Below are positions 16,653 to 25,166 of a stretch of 32,264 bases of DNA, piece by piece (within the stretch, counting starts at the first letter, position 1; every line of letters starts with the position of its first letter). The notes below the pieces were generated by a model. It did no database searches, had not been told where the DNA came from, and saw only the letters and a list, made by a program, of their open reading frames with translations. A program made the translations under genes and the position numbers. Source of the DNA: Bacteroidia bacterium (lineage in GTDB: Bacteria; Bacteroidota; Bacteroidia; J057); the NCBI GenBank assembly GCA_019695295.1, contig JAIBAH010000043.1, forward strand, positions 1 through 32,264, given 5' to 3'.

Positions 16653-19600
16653 TTACTCTATCACGATTTTTTCTCTGAATATTTGCCCGTCTGCAGCCGT
16701 AATTTTCAGGAAATAAATTCCGGGGGAAAACGGAAGATAAAACCGGTGTTTATTGAGTCCCTTTCTGTTTTCGGTAGAAAATGAGGTTACTGTCTGACCT
16801 GCGGAATTGCTAAAGGTAAGCAAAACATTTCCTGTATTGCTGCTAAGCAGATCAAGGTTAAACCAGCCGTCCACCGAGGGGTTTGGATAAATAGTACAGG
16901 AGTATTCTCCCTGACGGTAGAGTACTTCTTTATTGGAAAAACGATAGCTGCCATCATTATCCAGCATTTTTAAGCGGTAATAATTTTTCCCGGAAACAAC
17001 GTCAGGATGAAGGAAGGAATACTTTCCGCCTCCATTCCCCTGAGTATATCCAATCTTATTAAAAACTGTCCCATCTGTACTGTGCTGAATTTCGTACCCT
17101 GCAAAGTTTAACTCCGCTATACTTTCCCATTGTAATTTTGCGGTTTCATCTGCCGTAAGGGCGGCCGTAAAATGCAGAAGACTGACAGAAAGCGGTGTAG
17201 TGGCTACTCCCATACTGAACTGACTGAATCCCGTAAGTGATAGACCGGCATTGAAAGTAATATTACCGTATCCTCCGGAATCAGTAGCTGCGTCGGCGGA
17301 ATCCAAAACTGTTCCCCAGGTAGCCCCATCGGCATTGGAAGCTCTTTTGTAAAGGGTGACATCCGAAGGAGAGACAATCATTGCGGGTGTCGTCCCGGAA
17401 GCGTTCAGGAATTGTAGTTCTGTCAAAGGGCTGAAGGTTGCATTGGTACCATAGTTCCGGACAATCCAGTATCCGGCGGGATTAGGTAATACGTTCGAAG
17501 CACAAGGCTGATCAGAAGGTACATGCAGACGGGTAACGACCAGGTCTCCGTTGGGGTAAACTCCGGCCAGAGGAAAGGTGAGGGAAAGGCCCGGAGTAAC
17601 GAAATTCTTAACTCCTCCGGTGTTTACCATCATTCGCTGAAAATTTCCTCCTCCTACAGGAGCGGAAGAAAGCTGTGATTTGGAGGCATTGCCTGCAAAA
17701 GTCAGATGTCTGCTTCCTACTTTATCATACACCGGAGCAGTAATGGACTCGTTGAACTGATAATAATGAATCAGTGAAATATCCTGGGAAGGCATAGAGC
17801 CGGGATTCGGGTTGTTCCGGGTAAGGTTCATCAGTTCGCGGATTTCGTTCCGGGAGAGTGCACGATTGTAGATACACACTTCGTCCATTGAGCCGATGAA
17901 ATTCCTGCTTGTGTTTCCTCTGTCTATACCAAACTGAAAAACCGTACTGAATAAAACGGGGTTGTGTGTACCTGTTCTGGAGTAAGGGACTCCGTTCAGA
18001 TAAACCACAGCGGTATCGGAAGTGCCCGGCCCGTCTTTAATAACCAGTGCCACATGAGACCATTCATTTGCAGGGGCTGTCGGGCCTCCGCTCCAGTTAT
18101 AAGTACTGGCCAGTCCTTCCCAGTGATATCCTAACTGATTGCCAGCCCTGAAATTCAGTCCGGAAGCCCCTCCGCTGCCGGAAAAGAGAATTCCGGCGTT
18201 GGTCATCTGGGTGCCATCGGGTTTTATCCATGCGCTAAGGGTAAGATTATTGGTGGTGATATTCATGGCAGCGTTTTGCTGTGCATAATCCCCTGCGGCA
18301 GTAAGGGTGAGCATTTTTCCCGGAATCGTATCTACTGCACATTCATTTCCCGTAATCGAAATTTTCCCGGAAACGGTTTTGGAGCTGCTTCCCATCCCGT
18401 TGGATACCGTCAAAGAAAAATCATAAGTGCCGGCTCCGCTGAATAAAACTTTGGGATTTCTGACTGAAGTGGAACTGACATAACTTGTCCCTGAAAAGGT
18501 CCACGCCCAGGTAGCACCGGAATGATTGAGGGCGGAATAGTCTTCAAAATAAAAAGTATCTCTTGGACAGGTAGTGGTAAGTTTATCTACTGTAGGCTGA
18601 GCAACGGGAGTGCCTTCTTCGTAAAAATCTACCTGCCATATTCCCTGATTTCCGGCAGAGCGGATTTTGCTGTCCCGGTAAAAAGGCTTGATGTGTTCAT
18701 TATTATGTACCTTCGGAAGATTGCTGTTAAAAATCACCCAATCCGGTTCTGAATCACTTTTGTAATACACTGCTGCATTGTCTCCCAGAATATAAACTCC
18801 GTTATCGGTTCCCTGTGCGTGGACAATGGCAGTATAAGCCTGGGCATTAATGGTAGCAGTGGTCATATTGGTCCAGGTAAGTCCTCCGTCGGTGGTTTTA
18901 AACACCCGGTTATTGCTGGTATTGGAGGGGGAAACCATCCATAGTTTATTTTCGTCTGTAAAGGAAAGTGCAAGGGAAACCCGGTTGATGGAAGCCCCTG
19001 CAGGCAAAGGCAATACTGTCCAGGTAAGGCCGCCGTCTGTGGATTTCTGTAACTGAGTAGGCGTATTGGTTGCGAGGTAGATAATATCCGGATTGGTGCG
19101 GGAGATTTCAAATTCCTTCACTCTTCCGGCAAAAGTATAAAGAGAGGTCCAGGAAATGCCTCCGTTGGTGGACTTCCATAATTCGTTTCCGCTTCCGACA
19201 TAGAGATGATTGTAGCAGTAAGGCAGAAATTCAACTTCGCTCATGTCGTTTCCATACCCATCTTCATTGGGATATCTGGTAAAGCCAAAACTACCGGACG
19301 CGCCGTTGCGGGTTACGGGAACAACTTTTGGGGTGATATCCGAAAAAGCAATATGACGGGGTCGCCCTACCATATAATAACCGGTGGCTGCCTCCCCTCC
19401 CCCGAGCCGGATTGCTTCTCCGTAGGGGTAGGTTTCGCTCATTGCGGTATTTCCGTTATGATAACGTCCTCCGCCTACGATATCTTCATTCCACCCCTGA
19501 GCAAAGCCCCACATATCGGAACTGTAAATCCCTTTGAATCTTGGGGTAAAATTGGCTATATTGTTAAAAAAATCGGAAGAATAATTAATCCCGCCGTCGG

Positions 19601-21443
19601 TGGTAATCCAGGAATCGCCTCCAATCGCAATCATATCCTGAATATCCGGATGTATCCCAAAACTTCCCATATATCCTCCCAGTACCGAGAAGGAAACCCC
19701 TCCGTTTGAGGACCGGAAAGCCGTTGTGGTTCCCACAATTACGTCATCTGCATTTAAAGGATTGACCAGAATATCCAGATCATAAAATCCCTGTCCGTTT
19801 CCCAGGCCTAAATTGTAGCCGGTAGCACAGCAGAAAAACGGGCTGCCGGTACGCCCTGTGGCGGTGGTATCCCAGGTCAGTCCGGCATCGTTGCTTCTGA
19901 AAATATAAGGTTTATCCGGGGAGGGAGTGGAACCCAGCAGTACCGCATAAATCCGGTCAGGGTTGGCAGGAGTAACGGTCATTCTTCCGCCCCCGTCTGA
20001 GGTAATGCCTTTGCCTGTCCACCCGCTCAGGCTCGGACTAAAGGAATTCCCTCCGTCAACTGACCGCCAGAACTCTGTAAATCCTGCCACTTTTTTCAGA
20101 CAAAATACGATATTGGGGTCATTGGTTTTAAAGAAAAGGTCGGTACAGGAAGTGGTCATTCCGGGAATCTGAATCCAGGACTCATTTGCCGGAGAAAGTA
20201 CTGCTCCCAAAGGACCGGTAAATGTCCATTGAAAATTACCGGTTACATTATTATTGAAAGAGGTGGAAACCAGATAATAGGTAACTCCTGTATTCAGGGT
20301 TGTGGTCATCATCGGGTCATCGTTGCAGTTTCCGCCGGAATTTGCGTCATCGTCTGAAACCAGGTGATTGGCAGGAACTGCACAGGGATTACTGCCATTG
20401 AATGCATTCTGAAACAGGGAAGCGTGTGCGTCCCAGTTGCCAGTAGGGGTACACATCGAAAAGGTGTAGCTCCCGGATACTGAAACGGTAAACGGAAAAA
20501 CATGATAATACTGATTGGTTCCCGGTGATGAGGAACAGGTGGTATTGCTTCCGGCATTACGATTCCATTTCGGGCTTGTGGTTGTCAGTGAAGCGACATT
20601 GAAGATGCTGCCTGCTGAAATTGGGGTACCTGCGGGAACATTGGCAAACAATCCATTGTCAGAGGCTACGATTATTTTATGAGGGTTCGCCGGATGAAAA
20701 GCGATTTTATGGATATTACCGGAAGGGAGTCCGGAGGTAATCCAGGTTGTTCCTCCGTCGTGTGTCATAAACAGCTGGTTACTTCTTCCTGCACAGACTG
20801 TATCGGGATTGGAAGGGTGAATCTCTATTGCTGAACAGGTTCTTATATTGTAGTCTGCGGTTTGAGCAATCCAGTTCAGTCCCTTGTCGGTGGTTTTGAA
20901 GATTCCTCCGGTTTCCGGGCAGGCAAACAGGATATTAGGGTTGGTTGCTGAGACCGCCATTGCATAAATATTTACCTGCCAGGGTGTCGGATTATTGCTT
21001 GCACTCCAGAATGTCTGGACCGGCCCGATGAGGTTCCAGACCGAGGAAGGAGACATTGGCGCAGGATTTCCGGGAGCAGCCGATTTGTGGGTAAATGCTT
21101 CCTGTTCAGGTATCCTGATTGTGCCGTCGGGTTGAAGGTAGTGGTCGGCTTCTCTTCTCCATCTCCGGTAAAAATTCAGCCAGGCGTCCTCGTTTTCCTC
21201 TCCGGTCTGAATTTCCTGCCTTTCTTCCTTTTGAGTGAGTTTTAGTTTTTGGGCATATATTTCTGCTTTTTGGTCTAATTCCTTTACATTCAGGGTAGTA
21301 AAATCCGGCGTTTCGTAAAAAACGTTAAACCATTCCGGTGTTTGGGGGGATTGGGGAGGCAAATAGATACTCCCTGTTTTCTGCGCAAAGCAGTATGATA
21401 AACCTAAAACAAAGAATAAGAAGAGAAGAACCTTATATTTCAT
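16653..21443 (-). CDS. Large T9SS cargo with BNR propeller, PKD and LamG domains
   Basis: A 1,596-residue secreted protein with signal peptide (MKYKVLLFLFFVLGLSYC, cut near FAQ). BNR/sortilin-type blades (GIFKTTDKGLNWIAQ, LFMTHDGGTTWITSG, VFKTTDGGLTWTNM and others) run over about 150-960. They are interrupted at about 285-430 by a beta-rich domain with Cys pairs (SGSYTFSMCTPTGNWDAHAS), similar to pre-peptidase C-terminal domains. A PKD domain follows (about 985-1075), then a LamG/concanavalin-like domain (about 1085-1255, ending DEVCIYNRALSRNEIREL), an FN3-like module (LQWESIAELNFAGYEIQHS) and a T9SS sorting domain from residue 1516 (CTIYPNPSVDGWFNLDLL). The likely role is glycan binding or degradation at the surface; no catalytic site is identified. 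Confidence 0.87.
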   Translation of the reverse strand: MKYKVLLFLFFVLGLSYCFAQKTGSIYLPPQSPQTPEWFNVFYETPDFTTLNVKELDQKAEIYAQKLKLTQKEERQEIQTGEENEDAWLNFYRRWRREADHYLQPDGTIRIPEQEAFTHKSAAPGNPAPMSPSSVWNLIGPVQTFWSASNNPTPWQVNIYAMAVSATNPNILFACPETGGIFKTTDKGLNWIAQTADYNIRTCSAIEIHPSNPDTVCAGRSNQLFMTHDGGTTWITSGLPSGNIHKIAFHPANPHKIIVASDNGLFANVPAGTPISAGSIFNVASLTTTSPKWNRNAGSNTTCSSSPGTNQYYHVFPFTVSVSGSYTFSMCTPTGNWDAHASLFQNAFNGSNPCAVPANHLVSDDDANSGGNCNDDPMMTTTLNTGVTYYLVSTSFNNNVTGNFQWTFTGPLGAVLSPANESWIQIPGMTTSCTDLFFKTNDPNIVFCLKKVAGFTEFWRSVDGGNSFSPSLSGWTGKGITSDGGGRMTVTPANPDRIYAVLLGSTPSPDKPYIFRSNDAGLTWDTTATGRTGSPFFCCATGYNLGLGNGQGFYDLDILVNPLNADDVIVGTTTAFRSSNGGVSFSVLGGYMGSFGIHPDIQDMIAIGGDSWITTDGGINYSSDFFNNIANFTPRFKGIYSSDMWGFAQGWNEDIVGGGRYHNGNTAMSETYPYGEAIRLGGGEAATGYYMVGRPRHIAFSDITPKVVPVTRNGASGSFGFTRYPNEDGYGNDMSEVEFLPYCYNHLYVGSGNELWKSTNGGISWTSLYTFAGRVKEFEISRTNPDIIYLATNTPTQLQKSTDGGLTWTVLPLPAGASINRVSLALSFTDENKLWMVSPSNTSNNRVFKTTDGGLTWTNMTTATINAQAYTAIVHAQGTDNGVYILGDNAAVYYKSDSEPDWVIFNSNLPKVHNNEHIKPFYRDSKIRSAGNQGIWQVDFYEEGTPVAQPTVDKLTTTCPRDTFYFEDYSALNHSGATWAWTFSGTSYVSSTSVRNPKVLFSGAGTYDFSLTVSNGMGSSSKTVSGKISITGNECAVDTIPGKMLTLTAAGDYAQQNAAMNITTNNLTLSAWIKPDGTQMTNAGILFSGSGGASGLNFRAGNQLGYHWEGLASTYNWSGGPTAPANEWSHVALVIKDGPGTSDTAVVYLNGVPYSRTGTHNPVLFSTVFQFGIDRGNTSRNFIGSMDEVCIYNRALSRNEIRELMNLTRNNPNPGSMPSQDISLIHYYQFNESITAPVYDKVGSRHLTFAGNASKSQLSSAPVGGGNFQRMMVNTGGVKNFVTPGLSLTFPLAGVYPNGDLVVTRLHVPSDQPCASNVLPNPAGYWIVRNYGTNATFSPLTELQFLNASGTTPAMIVSPSDVTLYKRASNADGATWGTVLDSADAATDSGGYGNITFNAGLSLTGFSQFSMGVATTPLSVSLLHFTAALTADETAKLQWESIAELNFAGYEIQHSTDGTVFNKIGYTQGNGGGKYSFLHPDVVSGKNYYRLKMLDNDGSYRFSNKEVLYRQGEYSCTIYPNPSVDGWFNLDLLSSNTGNVLLTFSNSAGQTVTSFSTENRKGLNKHRFYLPFSPGIYFLKITAADGQIFREKIVIE

Positions 21444-21575
21444 TTCGATATTTATTTAAAAGAGTCTGATTCTGTGGCAATTTTTGTAGAAAGATGGTCT
21501 TTTGTTTTCGTTTTCTCCCTTAAGAAGAGATAAAACCCTGCTTTAGGGGGAAAGTCCACAAAATTTGCCAGACAA

Positions 21576-21604
21576 CCCGGAATCTTAATTCCGGGACAAA
21601 TATA
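21576..21604 (-). promoter_or_regulatory. Stem-loop next to a TATATTTG element before the 1,596-aa gene
   Basis: On the minus strand TATATTTG (21604-21597) is followed directly by a perfect 8-bp hairpin, cccggaat-taag-attccggg (21595-21576). If the element is a real -7 box, transcription would start inside the hairpin, which would then be an operator or a 5' mRNA structure. No TTG lies at the right distance upstream, so the promoter is weak evidence; the hairpin itself is certain. Confidence 0.4.
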
Positions 21605-21759
21605 GGCATTAAAAAAATTTCGGGGGATGGATTGCGGGATTTTTTTATCTATGCCGGAATCGGGTAAATTGTATTGGATTTTCCGTTTTTTATTCCTCAT
21701 TTTTTTCTAACCGGATTGAAATGAGTGAAAAACATACCCGATTGTTTGTTCTTCACTAC

Positions 21760-21985
21760 CGATTTCCTGAACCATTGACCCGATTTCCTGAACAATCGAT
21801 GCGATTTCCTGAACAATCGACCCGATTTCCTGAGCAATCGACGCGATTTCTTGAACAATCGACCCGATTTCCTGAACAATCGACGCGATTTCCTGAACCA
21901 TCGAGGCGATTTCTTGAGTCATCGAGGCGATTTCTTGAGTCATCGACCCGATTTCTTGAACAATTGATGCGATTTCCTGAGGTTT
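21760..21985. repeat. 21-bp minisatellite, 11 copies
   Basis: CGATTTC(C/T)TGA starts at 21760, 21781, 21802 and on to 21970, always 21 bp apart. Most units read cgatttcctgaacaatcgac, with small dyad symmetry (CGATT...AATCG). Since 21 is a multiple of three, several frames stay open. The plus strand gives repeats of RFPEQST and the minus strand gives heptads such as IVQEIAS. Neither has a convincing start, promoter or family, so I treat the array as non-coding. The remaining gap 21985-22230 shows nothing I can support. Confidence 0.85.
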
Positions 21986-22232
21986 GCAGGCTTCTTTTTG
22001 ACTCTCTCCCGCAATGGCGCAAAGGGGGTATTTCGTTTTTATCTTTATCTCAGCGGATTGTATTTCCGGTTTATGGATTACAAACCTGCGAAAATGGGTT
22101 GCTTATCCGGGGTATTGAGGTTATGATATTCTTCTTTTAATTTTCAGCAGATGAGACTTTAGGGAATCCTTTTCAAAGCAGAGGGGAAATAATGTTCTGA
22201 TTATTAGTACTATCAATATTTTTTCATTTTTT

Positions 22233-22264
22233 TTGGGAGGATTACAAAATTCTATGTAGCTTTG
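22233..22264 (+). promoter_or_regulatory. Promoter reading into the cassette region
   Basis: TTG (22233-22235, end of a T run), 21 nt, TAGCTTTG (22257-22264). The start site would be near 22270. No gene lies directly after it; the first downstream gene is the methyltransferase at 22474. It sits 85 bp before the first putative core site (22349), the position expected of an array-head promoter. Confidence 0.55.
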
Positions 22265-22276
22265 CAATGTATTTTA

Positions 22277-22299
22277 GTAATTATGTACTGCATAATTAC
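22277..22299. promoter_or_regulatory. Perfect 9-bp inverted repeat downstream of the promoter
   Basis: GTAATTATG (22277-22285), 5 nt, CATAATTAC (22291-22299). It lies just after the predicted start site of the promoter at 22233, so it could be a repressor site for a dimeric protein or a short leader hairpin. AT-rich and without a T tract, so not a terminator. Confidence 0.55.
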
Positions 22300-22410
22300 C
22301 TGGGATATACGAAAGTGCTGTATTTGCAGGGGTTTAGTAGGTGTTGTAGTTAGTAGAAGTGGCAAAGTGACAGTGCAACCACATTGAAACAGGCTAAAAC
22401 TTAATCACTT

Positions 22411-22444
22411 TTGATAACTTAAACCGACATTATTAGTAACTTTG
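22411..22444 (+). promoter_or_regulatory. Probable promoter of the restriction-modification genes
   Basis: TTG (22411-22413), a 23-nt spacer (slightly long), then TAACTTTG (22437-22444). The start site would be near 22450, about 24 nt before the methyltransferase start. Confidence 0.5.
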
Positions 22445-22473
22445 ACCAGAACAAACAATAAATTGTATACTAC

Positions 22474-23757
22474 TTGAAAACTAATCATAAAATAATAAAC
22501 GGAGACAGCAGACAAATGACCGAACTACCCGATAATTCGGTACATTTGGCTATTACTTCACCACCGTATTGGCAGTTAAAGGACTACGGAACTGACAATC
22601 AAATCGGTTTCCACGACAGTTACGAAAACTACATCAATAACCTGAATTTGGTTTGGAAAGAATGCTACCGCACTCTTCACAATGGTTGCAGGTTGTGTGT
22701 GAATATTGGCGACCAATTTGCCCGTGCTGTTTATTACGGACGTTACAAAGTCATCCCCATTCGTGAAGAGATTATCAAGTTCTGTGAGAATATCGGCTTT
22801 GACTATATGGGAGCTATTATTTGGCAAAAGGTGACAACTTCCAACACGACTGGAGGTGGCGTTCAAATGGGTTCTTATCCCTATCCAAGAAACGGAATTT
22901 TGAAACTTGACTATGAATTTATTCTTGTTTTTAAAAAATTGGGAGACGCACCAAAACCGACAAAGGAACAGAAAGAACTTTCAAAAATGACTGCCGAAGA
23001 ATGGAACACAAACTTTGCAGGACATTGGAATTTCGCAGGAGCGAGACAAAGTGGACATATTGCAATGTTTCCGGAAGAATTACCGAAACGCCTGATCAAA
23101 ATGTTTTCGTTTGTTGGCGAAACAATCCTTGACCCATTTGCAGGAAGTGGAACAACAGCATTAGCAGCAAAAAACTCTGACAGGAATTCTGTTGGTTTTG
23201 AAATTAATCCTGAATTTATTCCTTTCATCAAAGAGAAATTAGACGTTCATCAAATGGATTTGAATGGAACAACTTATGAGTTTGTAATACAACAACCAAT
23301 TGTAAACGACTTTGAAAAAGAAATTCAAAAACTGCCTTACATTTTCAAAGACCCTCATACACTTGATAAGAAAATTGATGTAAAAAAATTACAGTTCGGC
23401 TCTAAAATCGACAAGGACAGTTCAACACAACGAGAAGAACTTTATACGGTTAAGGAAGTTATCAGCCCTGAGTTAATTCGTTTGAGCAACGATTTAATTG
23501 TAAAACTAATTGGCATAAAAGAAGACCCAATTATAAACGGACAAGCTACAGCGTTTTTAAAAGAAAAAACAAAAGGTAAAAGAGTTTTCTTGAAATATGA
23601 CGAATTGAAACACGACAGTGAAAATAATTTGCTTTGCTATCTCTACCTTGAAAACAAAACATTTATCAATGCTCATTTAATCAAAAATGGTTTAGTGAAA
23701 GTGGACAGTGATATTGATTTCAAATACAAAGACAAATTTTTAAATCTACAAAAATAA
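22474..23757 (+). CDS. Site-specific DNA methyltransferase, likely N4-cytosine, with SNase-like tail
   Basis: A 427-residue modification enzyme of a type II R-M system. Catalytic motif IV is TSPPYW (28-33), the form usual in N4-cytosine enzymes; the SAM-binding motif DPFAGSGTT (220-228) follows it, so the order is that of the beta class. Residues about 324-427 (VKLIGIKED, then FLKEKTKGKRVFLKYD, NNLLCYLYLEN, INAHLIKNGLVKV) follow the staphylococcal-nuclease (OB-fold) pattern, but the two catalytic Arg positions appear to be Lys and Asn, so it is probably a DNA-binding module. The start is TTG at 22474: an in-frame stop lies 12 bases upstream (22459-22461) and the first ATG would remove the NGDS region. 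The next gene begins 2 bp after its stop. Confidence 0.88.
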   Translation: MKTNHKIINGDSRQMTELPDNSVHLAITSPPYWQLKDYGTDNQIGFHDSYENYINNLNLVWKECYRTLHNGCRLCVNIGDQFARAVYYGRYKVIPIREEIIKFCENIGFDYMGAIIWQKVTTSNTTGGGVQMGSYPYPRNGILKLDYEFILVFKKLGDAPKPTKEQKELSKMTAEEWNTNFAGHWNFAGARQSGHIAMFPEELPKRLIKMFSFVGETILDPFAGSGTTALAAKNSDRNSVGFEINPEFIPFIKEKLDVHQMDLNGTTYEFVIQQPIVNDFEKEIQKLPYIFKDPHTLDKKIDVKKLQFGSKIDKDSSTQREELYTVKEVISPELIRLSNDLIVKLIGIKEDPIINGQATAFLKEKTKGKRVFLKYDELKHDSENNLLCYLYLENKTFINAHLIKNGLVKVDSDIDFKYKDKFLNLQK

Positions 23758-23759
23758 AT

Positions 23760-24125
23760 ATGCCAATAAATTTTACTCAACAACAGCGTCAAGCATTATT
23801 AGCTGCCTTAGGTAATGGACGACCTAATGCAATTGGTGCAAGAAGGTTAGCCCAAATTCTTGGCTACCCTACTGGAGGCAATCAAGTTCGATTAAGAACG
23901 CTGATTAAAGAATGTATTGAAAATGATAATGATTTAATTGGAGCTACAACTGGACGACCTGCGGGTTTCTTTATAATTACAAATACAAATGAGTTGGAAG
24001 CTTATTTAGATAGTTTAGAAAATAGAACACGGAGTGATAATGATAGAAGAACAGCACTCATCATTAGCTGGAATAATCAACCTAACATTCCTAACACAAT
24101 TCAACAAATCCTAACAATACAATAA
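23760..24125 (+). CDS. Small winged-helix-like protein in the R-M operon
   Basis: A 121-residue protein between the methyltransferase and the nuclease, 2 bp after the first and overlapping the second by one base (TAATG). Residues about 20-85 look like a winged helix-turn-helix: IGARRLAQILGYPTGG, VRLRTLIKECIENDNDLIGA, then RPAGFFIITNTNELEAYLDSL, resembling phage and plasmid HTH proteins with the same 'G-FFI-EL-YL-SL' wing. It could be a controller protein timing nuclease expression, or a specificity or assembly subunit. It is not a standard C-protein of the Xre type. No exact family recognised. Confidence 0.75.
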   Translation: MPINFTQQQRQALLAALGNGRPNAIGARRLAQILGYPTGGNQVRLRTLIKECIENDNDLIGATTGRPAGFFIITNTNELEAYLDSLENRTRSDNDRRTALIISWNNQPNIPNTIQQILTIQ

Positions 24126-24826
24126 TGGCAAAAGATTGGATAACAGTAACAGACGGTGAAGGCTTAAAGTTTAAGCACGAAACACTTTTAAATTATGGCT
24201 TAAATCGTTGGGGCTTAAACAAAGCTTATAGCGTTGGTGCTTTATCTGAACTAATTAGAACTTGTGCACCAAATGAGTTCAAAGAGTGGGAAGAATTTTA
24301 CTTTACAAAAGGTAAGCAGAAAAAGAAAAACGGAATAAATATTACGAGAGAATACATAACAGGACTTGGACAAACACTCTATATAAAACTATCTGAAGTC
24401 GTTCAAAACGAATTAGCATCAATTACTGAAGAAGAATGTATTGAATATGCTTATAACCTCGTTCTTCGCAGGACTTATGATGGTTATAGAACTGAAATAG
24501 AAACAATCTATGGTCAATTAGAAGGCGCTGTAGAAAGAAAAATAGAACCAGCCCCAGACAATTGGGACAGGACTTATGGTGTGGACTTTTTCATTAAAAT
24601 CGGTGAAAAATTTATTGGCATTCAAATAAAACCTATTGCCTCTGGACAAGCATTGAACCAATATCAATGGATAGAAATGCATAAGGTTAGTCACGCCAAG
24701 TTTGAAAAAGAGTTTGGAGGAAAAGTGTTTTTTGTTTACTCGACTAAAAGCACGGCAGGCAAAAAGAAGATTTACAACATTGAAGTCATTGAGCAAATTC
24801 GGGCTGAAATTATAAGGTTAAACTGA
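24125..24826 (+). CDS. Type II restriction endonuclease, MjaI-like
   Basis: A 233-residue nuclease partner of the upstream methyltransferase. The N-terminus carries NRWGLNKAYSVGALSELIR (27-45) and WEEFYF, which resemble the MjaI restriction-endonuclease family (RE_MjaI) as I recall it. A PD-(D/E)xK-type catalytic set is visible: Asp154 in YGVDFFI and Gln167-x-Lys169 in GIQIKP, 13 residues apart. The MjaI prototype cuts CTAG and pairs with an N4-cytosine methyltransferase, which agrees with TSPPYW upstream, but the target here is inference. It starts at the ATG overlapping the previous stop, so all three genes are translated as one tight operon. The operon ends at a putative attC (24845). Confidence 0.7.
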   Translation: MAKDWITVTDGEGLKFKHETLLNYGLNRWGLNKAYSVGALSELIRTCAPNEFKEWEEFYFTKGKQKKKNGINITREYITGLGQTLYIKLSEVVQNELASITEEECIEYAYNLVLRRTYDGYRTEIETIYGQLEGAVERKIEPAPDNWDRTYGVDFFIKIGEKFIGIQIKPIASGQALNQYQWIEMHKVSHAKFEKEFGGKVFFVYSTKSTAGKKKIYNIEVIEQIRAEIIRLN

Positions 24827-24844
24827 CACCGAAAAAGCCACATC

Positions 24845-25133
24845 CGCTAACAGCACCTACAAGAAATTGGCGGTTAAATGGTTAAATGAAGCTTTGCGCT
24901 TCGTATCAAGTTCAGTACAGGCAGACAGTTTAGTGCTTCGAAATCGCCCACTAGCCGCAAACCGTTCTCAAACAGTCTCGCTCAAGTCCTGATATTTTTC
25001 TCACAGGTTCGAAAAAAGTACGCAATCCCCGACCGGTTTTAGAACAGCAGCTTTCCGTGATTTTTGTCGTTTTGGGGAAAATATTTATATTTGTGGCGAG
25101 GAAAACGGAACGCAAAGGTGCGGGACATTAACT
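24845..25133 (+). repeat. Separator element A: attC-like, promoter-bearing
   Basis: 289 bp between the R-M operon and the SEC-C gene. Left end CGCTAAC (24845-24851) is followed by GCACC (24853-24857), which pairs with GGTGC (25117-25121) near the right end ATTAACT (25127-25133). Inner stems are GGCG/CGCC (24869-24872 with 24945-24948) and GAAGC/GCTTC (24888-24892 with 24898-24902). The left half matches element D and the right half matches elements B and D, ending like element C. A promoter lies at 25064-25093. Confidence 0.65.
25064..25093 (+). promoter_or_regulatory. Promoter inside element A, for the SEC-C gene
   Basis: TTG (25064-25066, within TTTTTG), 19 nt, TATATTTG (25086-25093): ideal consensus and spacing. 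The start site would be near 25099, upstream of the core site at 25127, so the transcript would cross the cassette junction into the gene at 25167. Confidence 0.75.
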
Positions 25134-25166
25134 TCAATTATAATAAACATATAATTAATAAAATAG

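Noticed and set aside
16295-16784. Plus-strand frames between the DUF6069 gene and the T9SS gene end
   Set aside because: Antisense to the small membrane protein and to the T9SS sorting domain; no motifs.
19206-19709. 167-codon plus-strand frame
   Set aside because: Antisense shadow of the 1,596-residue T9SS gene, whose BNR motifs and sorting domain are clear.
21760-21985. Possible CRISPR array
   Set aside because: The units are contiguous 21-bp repeats with no unique spacers and no cas genes nearby.
21721-22140. Plus-strand 139-codon frame through the minisatellite
   Set aside because: Kept open by the period being a multiple of three; no promoter or family, and the C-terminal part is unlike protein.
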